From Euryarchaeota archaeon (GTDB lineage Archaea > Thermoplasmatota > SW-10-69-26 > JACQPN01): a DNA stretch of 64,000 nucleotides. Both the position numbers and the translations under genes were made by a program. The DNA is taken from contig JACQPN010000008.1 in NCBI GenBank assembly GCA_016207515.1, positions 1-64,000 on the forward strand. Direction: 5' to 3'. The notes below the pieces were generated by a model. It was not told the DNA's origin. It worked only from the letters and a program-made list of their open reading frames with translations, and did no database searches. Position 1 is the first letter of the stretch. The number at the start of each line of letters is the position of its first letter. Below, piece by piece: positions 1 through 8,024 of the stretch.

Positions 1-1
1 C

Positions 2-82
2 AAGGGAGACAGCTACCGATTGAAGCAGAAGAGGCGGGCCGGAATCATGATTCCCGGCGCGCCGGGTGACAGGAAAACGTAA
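2..82 (+). pseudogene. C-terminal end of an IS21-type IstB helper ATPase (cut by window edge)
   Basis: A 26-residue open frame enters from the left edge and stops at TAA 80-82. It contains SYRLKQKRRAG, which resembles the C-terminal tail of IstB-like transposition helper ATPases of the IS21 family. Only the tail is in the window, so the assignment rests on this short motif and on the IS-like repeats directly downstream. Whether the full gene is intact cannot be seen. Confidence 0.5.
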
Positions 83-140
83 TATGGGACTGGGCACTTT
101 TCAAATGGCGATTCTGGGCACTTTTGGGCCGGCGCTTACA
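83..140. mobile_element. Terminal end of an IS21-family insertion sequence
   Basis: Two exact copies of the 12-mer CTGGGCACTTTT lie at 90-101 and 114-125, spaced 24 bp apart, between the IstB-like tail and the broken recombinase. Multiple short terminal repeats after istB are typical of IS21-family ends. The element probably ends at ...CTTACA at 140, so read from the other strand it begins with TG, as IS21 elements usually do. The other end lies outside the window. Confidence 0.5.
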
Positions 141-636
141 CGCGTCCTGCGCTCTCGTATAGGAGCATGATTAGGGCGCGGTCGCGCGGGTGGTTCGTGG
201 CGTCAGCCAGGCTCTTGATCTCGCCGGGCGATAGGAGGTCCTTGGGAAGTTTGTGTGATTGCAAGGGGTTGCCCGTCTTGATCCATGCGACGAGTGGGGG
301 ATGTGTTTGCGCGTCGGGTGCCAGGAGGTCCTTGTAGAAACTCTTCAGGAATCGTTTGGCGCCTGCCACGGTTTCGGGCGCGCAACGGTTGGACATTTCG
401 CTCAGGTAGGCCTTGATGTCGTTCCTGGTGGCCTTCTTGTAGGGTTTCTTCAGGTGGCGTCCCCAGAGGCGCGCATGCTTGGCTTTGAACGTGCGCGTTA
501 CGATTGATTGACCTGCCAAGTGCCAATCCTGATCCAACCCCAACAACGTCTCCCTCTGGCCCTTCGTGAAATCTGGGGATTCCCATTCGCGCTTGAGCTC
601 CTGCTCTCGACGAGTATTCAACCATTCTGCCTCCAT
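136..636 (-). pseudogene. Tyrosine recombinase/integrase, N-terminal fragment interrupted by an IS
   Basis: The 166-residue product has a SAM-like core-binding domain (about residues 25-110) followed by the beginning of the catalytic domain. It reaches DRALIMLLYESAGR, where the last Arg matches the first catalytic Arg of tyrosine recombinases. Translation then runs into the IS end: the final GTG and TAA codons use IS bases, so the rest of the catalytic domain (HxxR and Tyr) is lost. The fragment lies at the left edge of the accessory island and may be the integrase that once moved it. It resembles archaeal XerA/phage-type integrases, and the fragment itself is presumably inactive. Confidence 0.75.
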
Positions 637-843
637 ACCAATCTCCTCCGACGCTCCAGCCTAGTCTTGGGAGATTTACTCCTTAAACTCGAACCAATAC
701 CCGCCCCCACGACCGCCTCGACTTTAAAAAGACCGCGACGGGGGACAATTCATTGGCCACGACGCAAGGCGCCACAGGGTCGTTTGGCAAGCTAGAATAA
801 ATAGACGGGGGTGGTCCTCCGCATGCCTTCCGACGCGCTACGC

Positions 844-2109
844 TTACCAATTGAGACTGGCCTCGGTAGCGAAGGGTTCTGATCCCCAGGCGGAGTCTTG
901 GCCCGGGAAGCCCCGGGGAGGATCCGGGCCGTCGAATCTCCATCCGAAGGTAGGTGGACCAGTTTCGCCGACCGCGAAACACCATCCTGTCATCGTCCGT
1001 CGCCAGGCGTACCATGCCTGGCCGTCCTCTGATACAGTCGTCGCGACTCCATGGTCTTTTGGTAAACCGTAACGCTCGAAGTCCTCCCCCAGGAGACCAA
1101 GGATCTCGGGTCGGTACCGGCCGCCGCGATTGCGATACCACCCGGCTTGGCAGGTTGCAATCCACTCCAAGGCGTTTCGCGTTTCCTTGAATTCCCGACG
1201 ATCCAGGCGTCTGCCTTCCGTATCGACCGCGGTGGATCCCGCGTACTTTCGGAGATTATTCTCTTCATCGCGCCGTGCTTTTTCCTTCGTCTGTTCGCTT
1301 TCGAGAAAACGGTCCACAATCTCGCGGGCCGCCGAATAAGACTCTGCTTTCGCGAGCTGCGTTGCCCAATACCATGAGAAGGCATTGATTCGCCGGGGCC
1401 GGATGTGTAGTCCTGCCATTACGGCGACCTTTGCTCGGATGCGTGCGGTCTTGTCGTCGGTTCCAGCATCTACCTTGATAAATGCTTCGTCGTAGCCGGC
1501 GTAGAGGTTCATATTGTAGAGTGCTGGTAGCAGCCCGAGTGTGAGCCAGATTGGTAGTGCAGCTTGTCGGAACAAGAATTCGCTGTCGAGTTCCCTCCAA
1601 TGGGAGTATAGCTGGTTGCCGGTGTGAAGTACGAGACCGACGACGATGAGGGTGAGTAGGATGTCAGCAAGCTTTCTTGCCCCTGTAGTTTTTGGATCAC
1701 GTTGGCCCACGATCGAAACGAGGGCCAGGATGAAGATGAGTGGTTGGAGGATCAACTCCTCCAGAAGGCTTAGCACGTAGATGTTCATGATAAGTTCAAG
1801 AACCACCGCGACTCCAATGAGGTGCTTTACTCGGTCGCGGATCTGGCGCGGTTTTCGCGAAAATGTGGGAGAGTCGAGAAAGAGCACCAGAGCCATCGTG
1901 AAAAACCAGATGAATGTGTCCTTGGCGAGATCGCCTTGCCAGAGATGGGACTGTTCACCGACCCAGACCTCAAGTGTCACATAGCCGGCCATGATCAGCA
2001 GCGGAATCAGCATCTTGGGGGCGGCTACCGCTCGCATGATGTCGCCAAGACTTGAGCGTAGAGTCTTGTCGCGAAAAACCAAAACGAGGCCGACGCCCAG
2101 CCAGATCAA
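844..2109 (-). CDS. Multi-pass membrane protein with a soluble C-terminal region, function unknown
   Basis: The 421-residue frame has about five or six hydrophobic segments in the first 230 residues (including VLELIMNIYVLSLLEELIL and LADILLTLIVVGLVLHTG), then a charged soluble region of about 190 residues rich in Arg, Glu and Trp. I do not recognise a catalytic motif. The first usable start codon is TTG at 2109. The same frame stays open upstream to 2169 and encodes DNRETATLIWLG across that TTG, which looks like a conserved N-terminal motif of membrane proteins, so translation may really begin further upstream at a non-standard codon or after a small frame error. It follows the gene at 2215-2769 on the same strand and is probably co-transcribed. 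Confidence 0.6.
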   Translation of the reverse strand: MIWLGVGLVLVFRDKTLRSSLGDIMRAVAAPKMLIPLLIMAGYVTLEVWVGEQSHLWQGDLAKDTFIWFFTMALVLFLDSPTFSRKPRQIRDRVKHLIGVAVVLELIMNIYVLSLLEELILQPLIFILALVSIVGQRDPKTTGARKLADILLTLIVVGLVLHTGNQLYSHWRELDSEFLFRQAALPIWLTLGLLPALYNMNLYAGYDEAFIKVDAGTDDKTARIRAKVAVMAGLHIRPRRINAFSWYWATQLAKAESYSAAREIVDRFLESEQTKEKARRDEENNLRKYAGSTAVDTEGRRLDRREFKETRNALEWIATCQAGWYRNRGGRYRPEILGLLGEDFERYGLPKDHGVATTVSEDGQAWYAWRRTMTGWCFAVGETGPPTFGWRFDGPDPPRGFPGQDSAWGSEPFATEASLNW

Positions 2110-2214
2110 GGTGGCGGTTTCGCGGTTGTCTAGGATTGATTGATCACCTCGTGCATCTCCGCCCGGGTTTCAGTCGTGGCGACCTTGTCAGGGTAAAGCC
2201 TGGCCAAGTTCTGG

Positions 2215-2769
2215 TCACGCACTGCGAATCGCTCGGCTCAATTCTAATGCGAGGTCTTCACCCTCTAGTAGTAGGCTCGCGGGTTGCCCCCTTACCGCCG
2301 CTACCTCCACGGAGATGGCGATGATCTTGTCTCGAGTCGTGTTGTTTGTCAGGACGTTAAGATTTCCAACCGTGACGTCCTGCTCGACCCAAATCCATTG
2401 GGCGCCAGGCACCACGCGACTTGTGTAGCCGTCGGCCGCTTCGTGCAGGGGAAACGTCATCACGGTCACGTTTGGGGGAGGGTCAAGGAAGAACGAAAAC
2501 CTCGTCCATTGGATGGAGACGTCCTGAAGGCCCTTATTGGCGACAGCCGCGCCCAGTTTTGGCGGATCGAGTGATACAATACGGACATCGAGAACTTGAA
2601 GGTCTACGGTGGTCCTTTCTGCTTCCAGATGGGCCAGATCGCGACTGATGTCAGTAAGTTGGGCAGTATAGATTGCCATTGCGGCGGTTGCAATTACCGT
2701 AATGACTGATAGAAGCAGTGGTGCGAAATTGCCTCCAAGCACATCACGTCCGCCCCCGGAACCCTCCAT
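2215..2769 (-). CDS. Single-pass membrane-anchored hypothetical protein
   Basis: The 184-residue product has one N-terminal hydrophobic helix (about residues 14-36) followed by a heptad-like stretch containing LTDISRDLAHLEAERTTVDL, then a beta-rich domain that looks like an Ig-type or other extracytoplasmic sandwich. This layout (helix, short coiled coil, beta domain) is common for anchored proteins in phage and plasmid neighbourhoods. No catalytic residues are recognisable. It lies in the same minus-strand series as the membrane protein downstream at 844-2109, about 105 bp away. Confidence 0.55.
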   Translation of the reverse strand: MEGSGGGRDVLGGNFAPLLLSVITVIATAAMAIYTAQLTDISRDLAHLEAERTTVDLQVLDVRIVSLDPPKLGAAVANKGLQDVSIQWTRFSFFLDPPPNVTVMTFPLHEAADGYTSRVVPGAQWIWVEQDVTVGNLNVLTNNTTRDKIIAISVEVAAVRGQPASLLLEGEDLALELSRAIRSA

Positions 2770-2838
2770 TGCTTCAGCCCCTCCGTGTGAACTTTGACGG
2801 CGGGAAAAGCTCCCGCAACGTTCGCCTGAAGGTTTTCA

Positions 2839-3030
2839 TCATGTTCTTCTGAGCAGGCTCCAGATAACGCCCATGCTGCATGACTTGTGCGGTGGGAAGC
2901 GTTCGCCCACGCTGAGGGGGATCTGCATCTCGTCTGGCGTTGGCTTGCAACCGTAAGGTCCGTTCATGTGTCTGACATAACCGTAAATCCCCGAATAGGG
3001 TGCCTTTTCTCCAGTTTTGTATTCTGTCAT
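2839..3030 (-). CDS. Small YjzC-like protein
   Basis: The 63-residue product begins YKTGEKAPYSGIYGYV and later has GERFPPH and a C-terminal IWSLL. This is the pattern of the small YjzC-like family: Tyr-Lys-x-Gly-Glu-x-Ala-Pro, then Ser-Gly-Ile-Tyr, then a Gly-Glu-x-Phe-Pro-Pro turn. A ribosome binding sequence (AAGGTGA) sits four bases before the ATG at 3030 and supports this start. An overlapping frame at 2774-3037 has no such features and was discarded. The biochemical role of the family is not established. Confidence 0.65.
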   Translation of the reverse strand: MTEYKTGEKAPYSGIYGYVRHMNGPYGCKPTPDEMQIPLSVGERFPPHKSCSMGVIWSLLRRT

Positions 3031-3328
3031 CCGTCACCTTGCCAGGGAGAAATCACCGACTACTTATCCGTTTCATAAAATTCTCGAAATAGAATAAAAG
3101 CCGAGCCGAAGCGTACGCTATCGTGTACGAGGGGACGCGCGGTTCGATACAATTCCTTGCTCTTGGGGTAGCCGAAAGTGGTGGAGAAGCTTGGCATCCA
3201 TATGTTAGCTGTTTGGAAGGCGAGTTCTGGATGGCGTCGTGGGGAAGATGTCCTGTCGTTGGTCCCGAACTTTCTTCGAAACGCGCGTTCTGGTCGCACG
3301 AAAGGTCTGGTTGAACGCGAGGATTCGG
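3031..3328. other. Gene-poor interval
   Basis: About 300 bp lie between the YjzC-like gene and the DUF4145 gene, which are on the same strand. The only long frame (3060-3299, minus) has no recognisable domain, ribosome binding site or family resemblance. The stretch looks comparatively AT-rich. I see no inverted repeat or RNA gene in it. Confidence 0.4.
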
Positions 3329-4000
3329 TTACGTTTTGGTAATACGCCTAGAGTCCGTCCTCCTATGCCGATGTTTCTTGAGTGCGGCCTCAAGGCGCTT
3401 GAGTTTTCTAGGAGCCACGTAGATGTAATCTGCCATAGCGCGGAACAAGTCGCCAAGTATCCAGGCGTCGTGCATTGAGATTGTCTTGTCGTCCGCATGG
3501 GCACCGGAGTTTCGCATGTCTCTGATGGCGTGCGCGATCTCGACGAATCTTGGGGGGAGCGTGCCTCGCTTGGCAAGGTTCTCGATCTGATGGTAGAGCT
3601 TTTCGCCCTCAGCTTCTTGGTCATGCATCATGAATTCCAAGGCGCGTCCAACGAGCACCACGTAGGCCGCCTGCGAAACGGAGGAGACGCGTGTTGCTTG
3701 CGCGTAGGCGTCCCGAATCTTTGCCGGAACATCCTCTGCGAGCTGGTTCGGTCCGGGAAATAATTGATTCATGTCCTCCCAGTTGTCTCCGATAGCGGAG
3801 AAAAGAGATCCCCTTTCGCAGCCCGCGCATGCCACCAGGATTAGCGTAATGGGCAAGTCCACTGGTCGGCTGGCATGGTCATACCATGTGTCGATGAAAG
3901 AGTGTTGCTTCAGAACCTCATAGCGCGTCCTATTGTGACAATGAGGACAATCAAACTTCGAAATGACCTTTACGTTGTGGGCCATGGCTGCTCGTGCCAT
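3329..4000 (-). CDS. DUF4145-like protein with zinc ribbon
   Basis: The 223-residue product opens with a zinc-ribbon pattern: Cys18-x2-Cys21 (FDCPHCHNRT) and Cys58-x2-Cys61 (VACAGC). A helical region follows with AEDVPAKIRDAYAQA, RALEFMM and EIAHAIRDMRNSGAHAD, which is the spacing of conserved Leu-Glu and Arg-x2-Asn-x2-Ala-His elements in DUF4145. That domain occurs alone or attached to restriction enzymes in prokaryotic defence loci; its biochemical role is not settled. A second Met at residue 6 is an alternative start. The Lys/Arg-rich tail may bind nucleic acid. Confidence 0.65.
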   Translation of the reverse strand: MARAAMAHNVKVISKFDCPHCHNRTRYEVLKQHSFIDTWYDHASRPVDLPITLILVACAGCERGSLFSAIGDNWEDMNQLFPGPNQLAEDVPAKIRDAYAQATRVSSVSQAAYVVLVGRALEFMMHDQEAEGEKLYHQIENLAKRGTLPPRFVEIAHAIRDMRNSGAHADDKTISMHDAWILGDLFRAMADYIYVAPRKLKRLEAALKKHRHRRTDSRRITKT

Positions 4001-4060
4001 ATAGGTTCAGCCGGTCATCAAGGCAGCGGAAGTCTCTTCGGGAGCCCAACCTTGGAGATT

Positions 4061-4109
4061 GGGACTTCTTTGTCTTCTCACATAGTCTGCGGTTCCCTGT
4101 CTCGGACCG
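4061..4109. repeat. Left copy of an approximately 49-bp imperfect direct repeat
   Basis: This stretch matches 9251-9300 in the same orientation at about 40 of 49 positions with one gap, including the exact block CTTCTCAC and, further on, TCCCTGTCTC. The right copy covers the last codons and stop of the HerA-type ATPase gene. The left copy lies in the non-coding gap upstream of the DUF4145 gene start, so it may be a relic of a similar gene end. Confidence 0.55.
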
Positions 4110-4278
4110 AAATGTGCGCCGGTGGCGAGATTGGTGATGATCCCGCCGGAGACGTTCATGCCGAGTCCCAAGCGATCCGATCTATTTTGATGTGGTAACG
4201 AGGTGGAACCACTCCTGGCCCCTGCGCTCGGCGAGGCCATTTTCTCTACTTCGTTTGTGTTTAGATCCCGAATCGCGC

Positions 4279-5616
4279 CTAGGAACCGCCGTTGGTACCG
4301 CAAACAAATCGGTCAAAGTCACTGTAATTGTCGGCATTGTATACGGATAACTTCTCCTCGCCTTTCGTGTCGAGGTCGGCGAGTATCGCTTCGGTCTCGT
4401 CTTCTATTACCGGCGTGGGGAGGTTCGTTATGAGATAGCCGCAAGCAACCGGGACGTCCAGTTTCTCGTACCTGCCGATGGCGTCCCAAAGGGCGTTCAA
4501 GTCCTTTTCAAAGTTCGATATCTGTGTCCGGGTGGGCGTGTCGAGTTGGTACATTTTCGCTTCCACGATCGAATAGCCCGGCACGTCTTCGTCGTGGAAG
4601 AGCAGGTCTTTTTCCGAGTCATTTCGTTCGCCTTTCACGTAGCAGCCTGTCGCCCATTCGTGCTCGCTCCGGGCAAGTGTGGCAGCGACTGTAGTACCAA
4701 TGGCGCCGTCCTTGGCGAAGATTGTGTTCGAGAGCGGTGCCGAAACGTGGTAATACGTACCGACGTGCATGGTCTGCCGACAGGCCGGACACGCGATCGT
4801 GGGCGTCTCGTGGCTCCCCACAATCAATTGCGAGTGGGGTTGGTGGACACATCGCGAACACCATGCTACGGTGAGCGCTGGCCTGAAGACCCGCAGCGAT
4901 GTCGCGAGGCTTTCGAATGTGGATGTGAATTCCGCCCGGGGGAGACCTGCCTGCTTCTCCAGGGCCTCTTGCTGCAGGCGTCCCGCCTCCACTATTCCGC
5001 CTTTGGCCTGGCTTACGGAGTCCAGGGCCATGGGAAGGGCCAGGTCGTTGGAATGCTTCAGGGCAGTGTGAATGAATCCGGCGAGCTTGTTCTTTTCAAG
5101 CATCTCCGAGGCTTGTTCGGTGATGAAACGCCTGGCGGCCTTTGCTTGGAATTCCTCCTCGTTCACGGCGTCTATCTTGCCGCGTTGGCTGTCGGCGTGG
5201 GCTTTGAGACGTCTCGTCAGTCCGCTAAAGAGCTCGGTTAGGCTTGGAATAGACCGTTTCAGAACGGTTCTCGTGTTTGCTTCCAGCCTGGCCTGGGCTC
5301 GTTCCATCTCGGTCTTCAGCGGTTGGGCGCTGACGGTCGGGTCGGTTTCGAAATAGATCGCACCAAGTGGCATCCCTTGGATGGGCAGGAAGAGGCCGCG
5401 CGGGACCCATAACAATCGTCTTGCCCTTGAATCAGTGCGGAGGCGGTTGAAGAGCGCGACTGCGTCGGCTTGTTCATGCATCTCGGCAAAGAGGCGCTTC
5501 ATCTCCTGGTCGGAAATGAGGCCAAGTTTGCGACCATCGCGTGTCTTGAGATGAGTCAGTTCGCGCCAGGGATACGAGATGGCGAATTCGTCGTCCTCCG
5601 TACCAGTCGTAACCAT
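4279..5616 (-). CDS. Zinc-ribbon protein with a PD-(D/E)XK-like C-terminal region
   Basis: The 445-residue product has a helical, charged N-terminal half that looks coiled-coil rich (about residues 95-225). A four-cysteine zinc ribbon follows (Cys253, Cys256, Cys276, Cys279). The C-terminal domain contains SEKDLLF (Glu335, Asp337) and YSIVEAKMY (Glu352, Lys354), a plausible PD-(D/E)XK nuclease core of acidic residue, Asp, then Glu-x-Lys. This matches restriction-endonuclease-like folds by pattern only. It is about 125 bp downstream of another nuclease-like gene on the same strand. I would expect a DNA- or RNA-cutting effector, but the family is not one I can name. Confidence 0.6.
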   Translation of the reverse strand: MVTTGTEDDEFAISYPWRELTHLKTRDGRKLGLISDQEMKRLFAEMHEQADAVALFNRLRTDSRARRLLWVPRGLFLPIQGMPLGAIYFETDPTVSAQPLKTEMERAQARLEANTRTVLKRSIPSLTELFSGLTRRLKAHADSQRGKIDAVNEEEFQAKAARRFITEQASEMLEKNKLAGFIHTALKHSNDLALPMALDSVSQAKGGIVEAGRLQQEALEKQAGLPRAEFTSTFESLATSLRVFRPALTVAWCSRCVHQPHSQLIVGSHETPTIACPACRQTMHVGTYYHVSAPLSNTIFAKDGAIGTTVAATLARSEHEWATGCYVKGERNDSEKDLLFHDEDVPGYSIVEAKMYQLDTPTRTQISNFEKDLNALWDAIGRYEKLDVPVACGYLITNLPTPVIEDETEAILADLDTKGEEKLSVYNADNYSDFDRFVCGTNGGS

Positions 5617-5740
5617 GATTCCACAAAGTCCTTCACAGACATGGCCTTTTTGGCGCGGCTAGGGGCATCGCCGCGCTCCTAGAAGCCTTCACATTCCATT
5701 GAGATTGTTCCAAAATCTTGGGTGCGGAGCCAGGCGCCTG

Positions 5741-7648
5741 TCACATGAGAGGGTCGTCACCTTTGCCAATGAGGACGAGTTGCGTCGAACGCCTTCCGTC
5801 TTCGACGATTTCGCCGGCGCGTCGTAGTTCGCGCACAGCAGCTAGGCGGCCGAATCTTGATGGGAGGCGGGGGAGGATGTCCTGTTCCAGTGTCAGGAGA
5901 TCAATCTTTTTCGTACGCAGTTCGGCAAGGAATCTGTCTCGATCGCGGAGTTTCGCCAGCCCGTGACGGGTCGTGACGACGGCCATGCGGATCCGTTCTA
6001 CCCCTCGTGCTGAGAGGGGTTCCCGCATGGCCGTCGCTTTGCGCGCAACCTCTTCGGCGACAGATTTGTCGCCGTGTGCGGTGGGCGAGAGCGTGCATTC
6101 GGCGACTAGCGCCTCCTTTGTCGATTCGTTGATGGCAACGATATCGATCTCCATTGGAGTCCCTAGAACAGTCGCCTCATCATAGGAAACGTGGACCTCG
6201 CCAAACCCAATCTGTTCGAAATACAACTTTGCCGCAAGTTCGAGGAAGACGCCGAGAAGTTCTGAGGCCTGCGATTCGAGTTCTCGAACGCGAACGCGAA
6301 CATAATCCGTGGGGGCCAATTCTTCTCGCATCCGGCCGCGGTTTCCGTATTTCCTCGTCCATTCGGCCTTGAAGAAACCCGTTAGGTCTTCGAGCGTCAC
6401 GTTGCTTGTTGTGACGTTCACGTCGTGGGCATACCGAGTCAAGGCGTGTTCCACTTCCTGGAGTTCGGAGTTGGCGAAGCCACTGGCCGGACTTCCCACC
6501 TTAGTGAATATGAGCCAGCCAGAGTAGTCGCTGATCGAGGTTCGGCGTTCGAGGAGTACGCCGAAGCTGTACCAACCGTCGTCTGCATGATGGAACCGAA
6601 GTATCTCGACTTTGTCCGGGTTGTCGTTCCCACGCTTGACAACGATCTCACCTATGAGGAGCGATACGACGGAGGACGCACCCGAGAAGATCTTGTGATG
6701 TCCAGAGTCAATCACTTCGAATTGATGCCAAATCATGGCCTCCCGAATCTTGTCGTGTAAGGTTAATTGAGGCGAGCCGCTGGGTCTCAGCAGATCCGGA
6801 AACAAGGCTTTGGCCGCCGCTGCTTGCACGAGAAAGACATCAGACAGAATAGGATCCCAACCGACTTCTCGGTCCATCCGGTCGACGCATTCTGAGCGAA
6901 CCCGAGCGTTGAGTGAGTCGAACTTTTCCCAAGAGGTCGCGTCAAGCGTGGCCTTGACGATTGGCGCGTTCGTATCGCCCAGTAGCGTTGACCAAAGGTA
7001 CCCGCATCCGGCCGCATATCCAATAAGGATCGTTTTTTCGGTCTTCGGGTGTTGTCTCAGGCGTGTGGGGGAGTCCGTCATTGCTGCCTCGAACCTGTGG
7101 AGGTCGTGTCCGATGTCCCACACCCAGAACCGTGCCGAATAGTTGGTCAGATCTTCGAGGGTCACGTTTGGGGCCTTCGTCCGGTCGATTGCGCCGCACG
7201 CGTAGAGGACTTTTCGCAACGGCCCGGTGAAAATCTTCTCAATCTCTCCAAGGGCCTCCTCAAGGTCGGCATAGTTCTTGCTTGACGCGATGCGCGTGAA
7301 GATTCGATGCAGATTCTTGTATGCAATAGCTTTTTCACACGTGGGCGGCATCTTTTCGGGGTCGAGGCCCACAAAGAATGCGCGGTGGGTTTTCCAGTCT
7401 TGTTGCAAGCCCAAGAAATCGTCATGCGTAAAACTCGAGAGATAGCGGCCCATCATACGGCGGGCGACGTCGCGGTATCCGACGAAGCATTCGTCAGGCC
7501 TTCGGTTGTGATGGGCCAGAAACTTCTTGAACGTCGAAACGTCCTTGAGAGACGTGACGATGGGGATTATCCAGAAGGTGTCAGGGAACCTACTGGGTGG
7601 GGTAAGACTGGAGCCCTCATCAATCGGCGCAGTCGTTAGCTCCTTCAT
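5741..7648 (-). CDS. Large protein of unknown family with a restriction-nuclease-like C-terminus
   Basis: This is a 635-residue soluble protein. Near the C-terminus it has GTPMEIDIVAIN (Glu500, Asp502) and ALVAECTLSP (Glu517), the layout of a PD-(D/E)XK core except that the expected Lys after the second Glu is a Thr. The octapeptide NVTLEDLT occurs twice, near residues 160 and 415, each followed by an aromatic-rich segment, which suggests two related structural units. A TATA-like CCTTAAAT on the minus strand (about 7669-7677) lies about 25 nt before the ATG, consistent with a leaderless start. The long N-terminal region has no motif I recognise. Confidence 0.6.
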   Translation of the reverse strand: MKELTTAPIDEGSSLTPPSRFPDTFWIIPIVTSLKDVSTFKKFLAHHNRRPDECFVGYRDVARRMMGRYLSSFTHDDFLGLQQDWKTHRAFFVGLDPEKMPPTCEKAIAYKNLHRIFTRIASSKNYADLEEALGEIEKIFTGPLRKVLYACGAIDRTKAPNVTLEDLTNYSARFWVWDIGHDLHRFEAAMTDSPTRLRQHPKTEKTILIGYAAGCGYLWSTLLGDTNAPIVKATLDATSWEKFDSLNARVRSECVDRMDREVGWDPILSDVFLVQAAAAKALFPDLLRPSGSPQLTLHDKIREAMIWHQFEVIDSGHHKIFSGASSVVSLLIGEIVVKRGNDNPDKVEILRFHHADDGWYSFGVLLERRTSISDYSGWLIFTKVGSPASGFANSELQEVEHALTRYAHDVNVTTSNVTLEDLTGFFKAEWTRKYGNRGRMREELAPTDYVRVRVRELESQASELLGVFLELAAKLYFEQIGFGEVHVSYDEATVLGTPMEIDIVAINESTKEALVAECTLSPTAHGDKSVAEEVARKATAMREPLSARGVERIRMAVVTTRHGLAKLRDRDRFLAELRTKKIDLLTLEQDILPRLPSRFGRLAAVRELRRAGEIVEDGRRSTQLVLIGKGDDPLM

Positions 7649-8024
7649 GGGTCCCTACTAACGTCCTAAGGATTTAAGGGCGAGGGTCGCCGTACCTGGA
7701 TTGTCCGAATCCACCTCATGAAGGCGATGCTTCATGTAGAGTCGAGGGGATGTCTACGGATCGGGCATCGCAAAAGACATCGTTGCTGTCAAGGCACCCA
7801 GGTTTCGCGGTGTTACGGGAAGCCGCGTGGACAACGACGCCAAGTTCCAATAACGCCCCTCAAAACCATGATCGTCGATCACGAGCGTCTGGGTTGGTTA
7901 CCGGGATGACCGGATGGGCGGAAACTAGCCTCCTTCCATGTCAGGTGGTTTGCGATTCCGCGGTCCTACAAGGGTTGTATGGGCATGGTAATCTAGGGTG
8001 CAGCAAAGGGCAAGGCGCCGCGTC
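7649..8024. other. Intergenic region with a probable promoter for the 635-residue gene
   Basis: This 376-bp gap separates two minus-strand genes. Apart from the TATA-like CCTTAAAT element near 7669-7677, oriented towards the gene ending at 5741, I see no convincing coding frame, hairpin or repeat. The gap marks a break between the HerA/nuclease-like transcription unit and the genes further left. Confidence 0.4.

Noticed and set aside
2774-3037. 87-residue minus-strand frame overlapping the YjzC-like gene
   Set aside because: The alternative frame has the family motif and a ribosome binding site; this one has neither.
3060-3299. 79-residue minus-strand frame
   Set aside because: No start signal, no domain and a composition unlike the neighbouring genes; probably chance.
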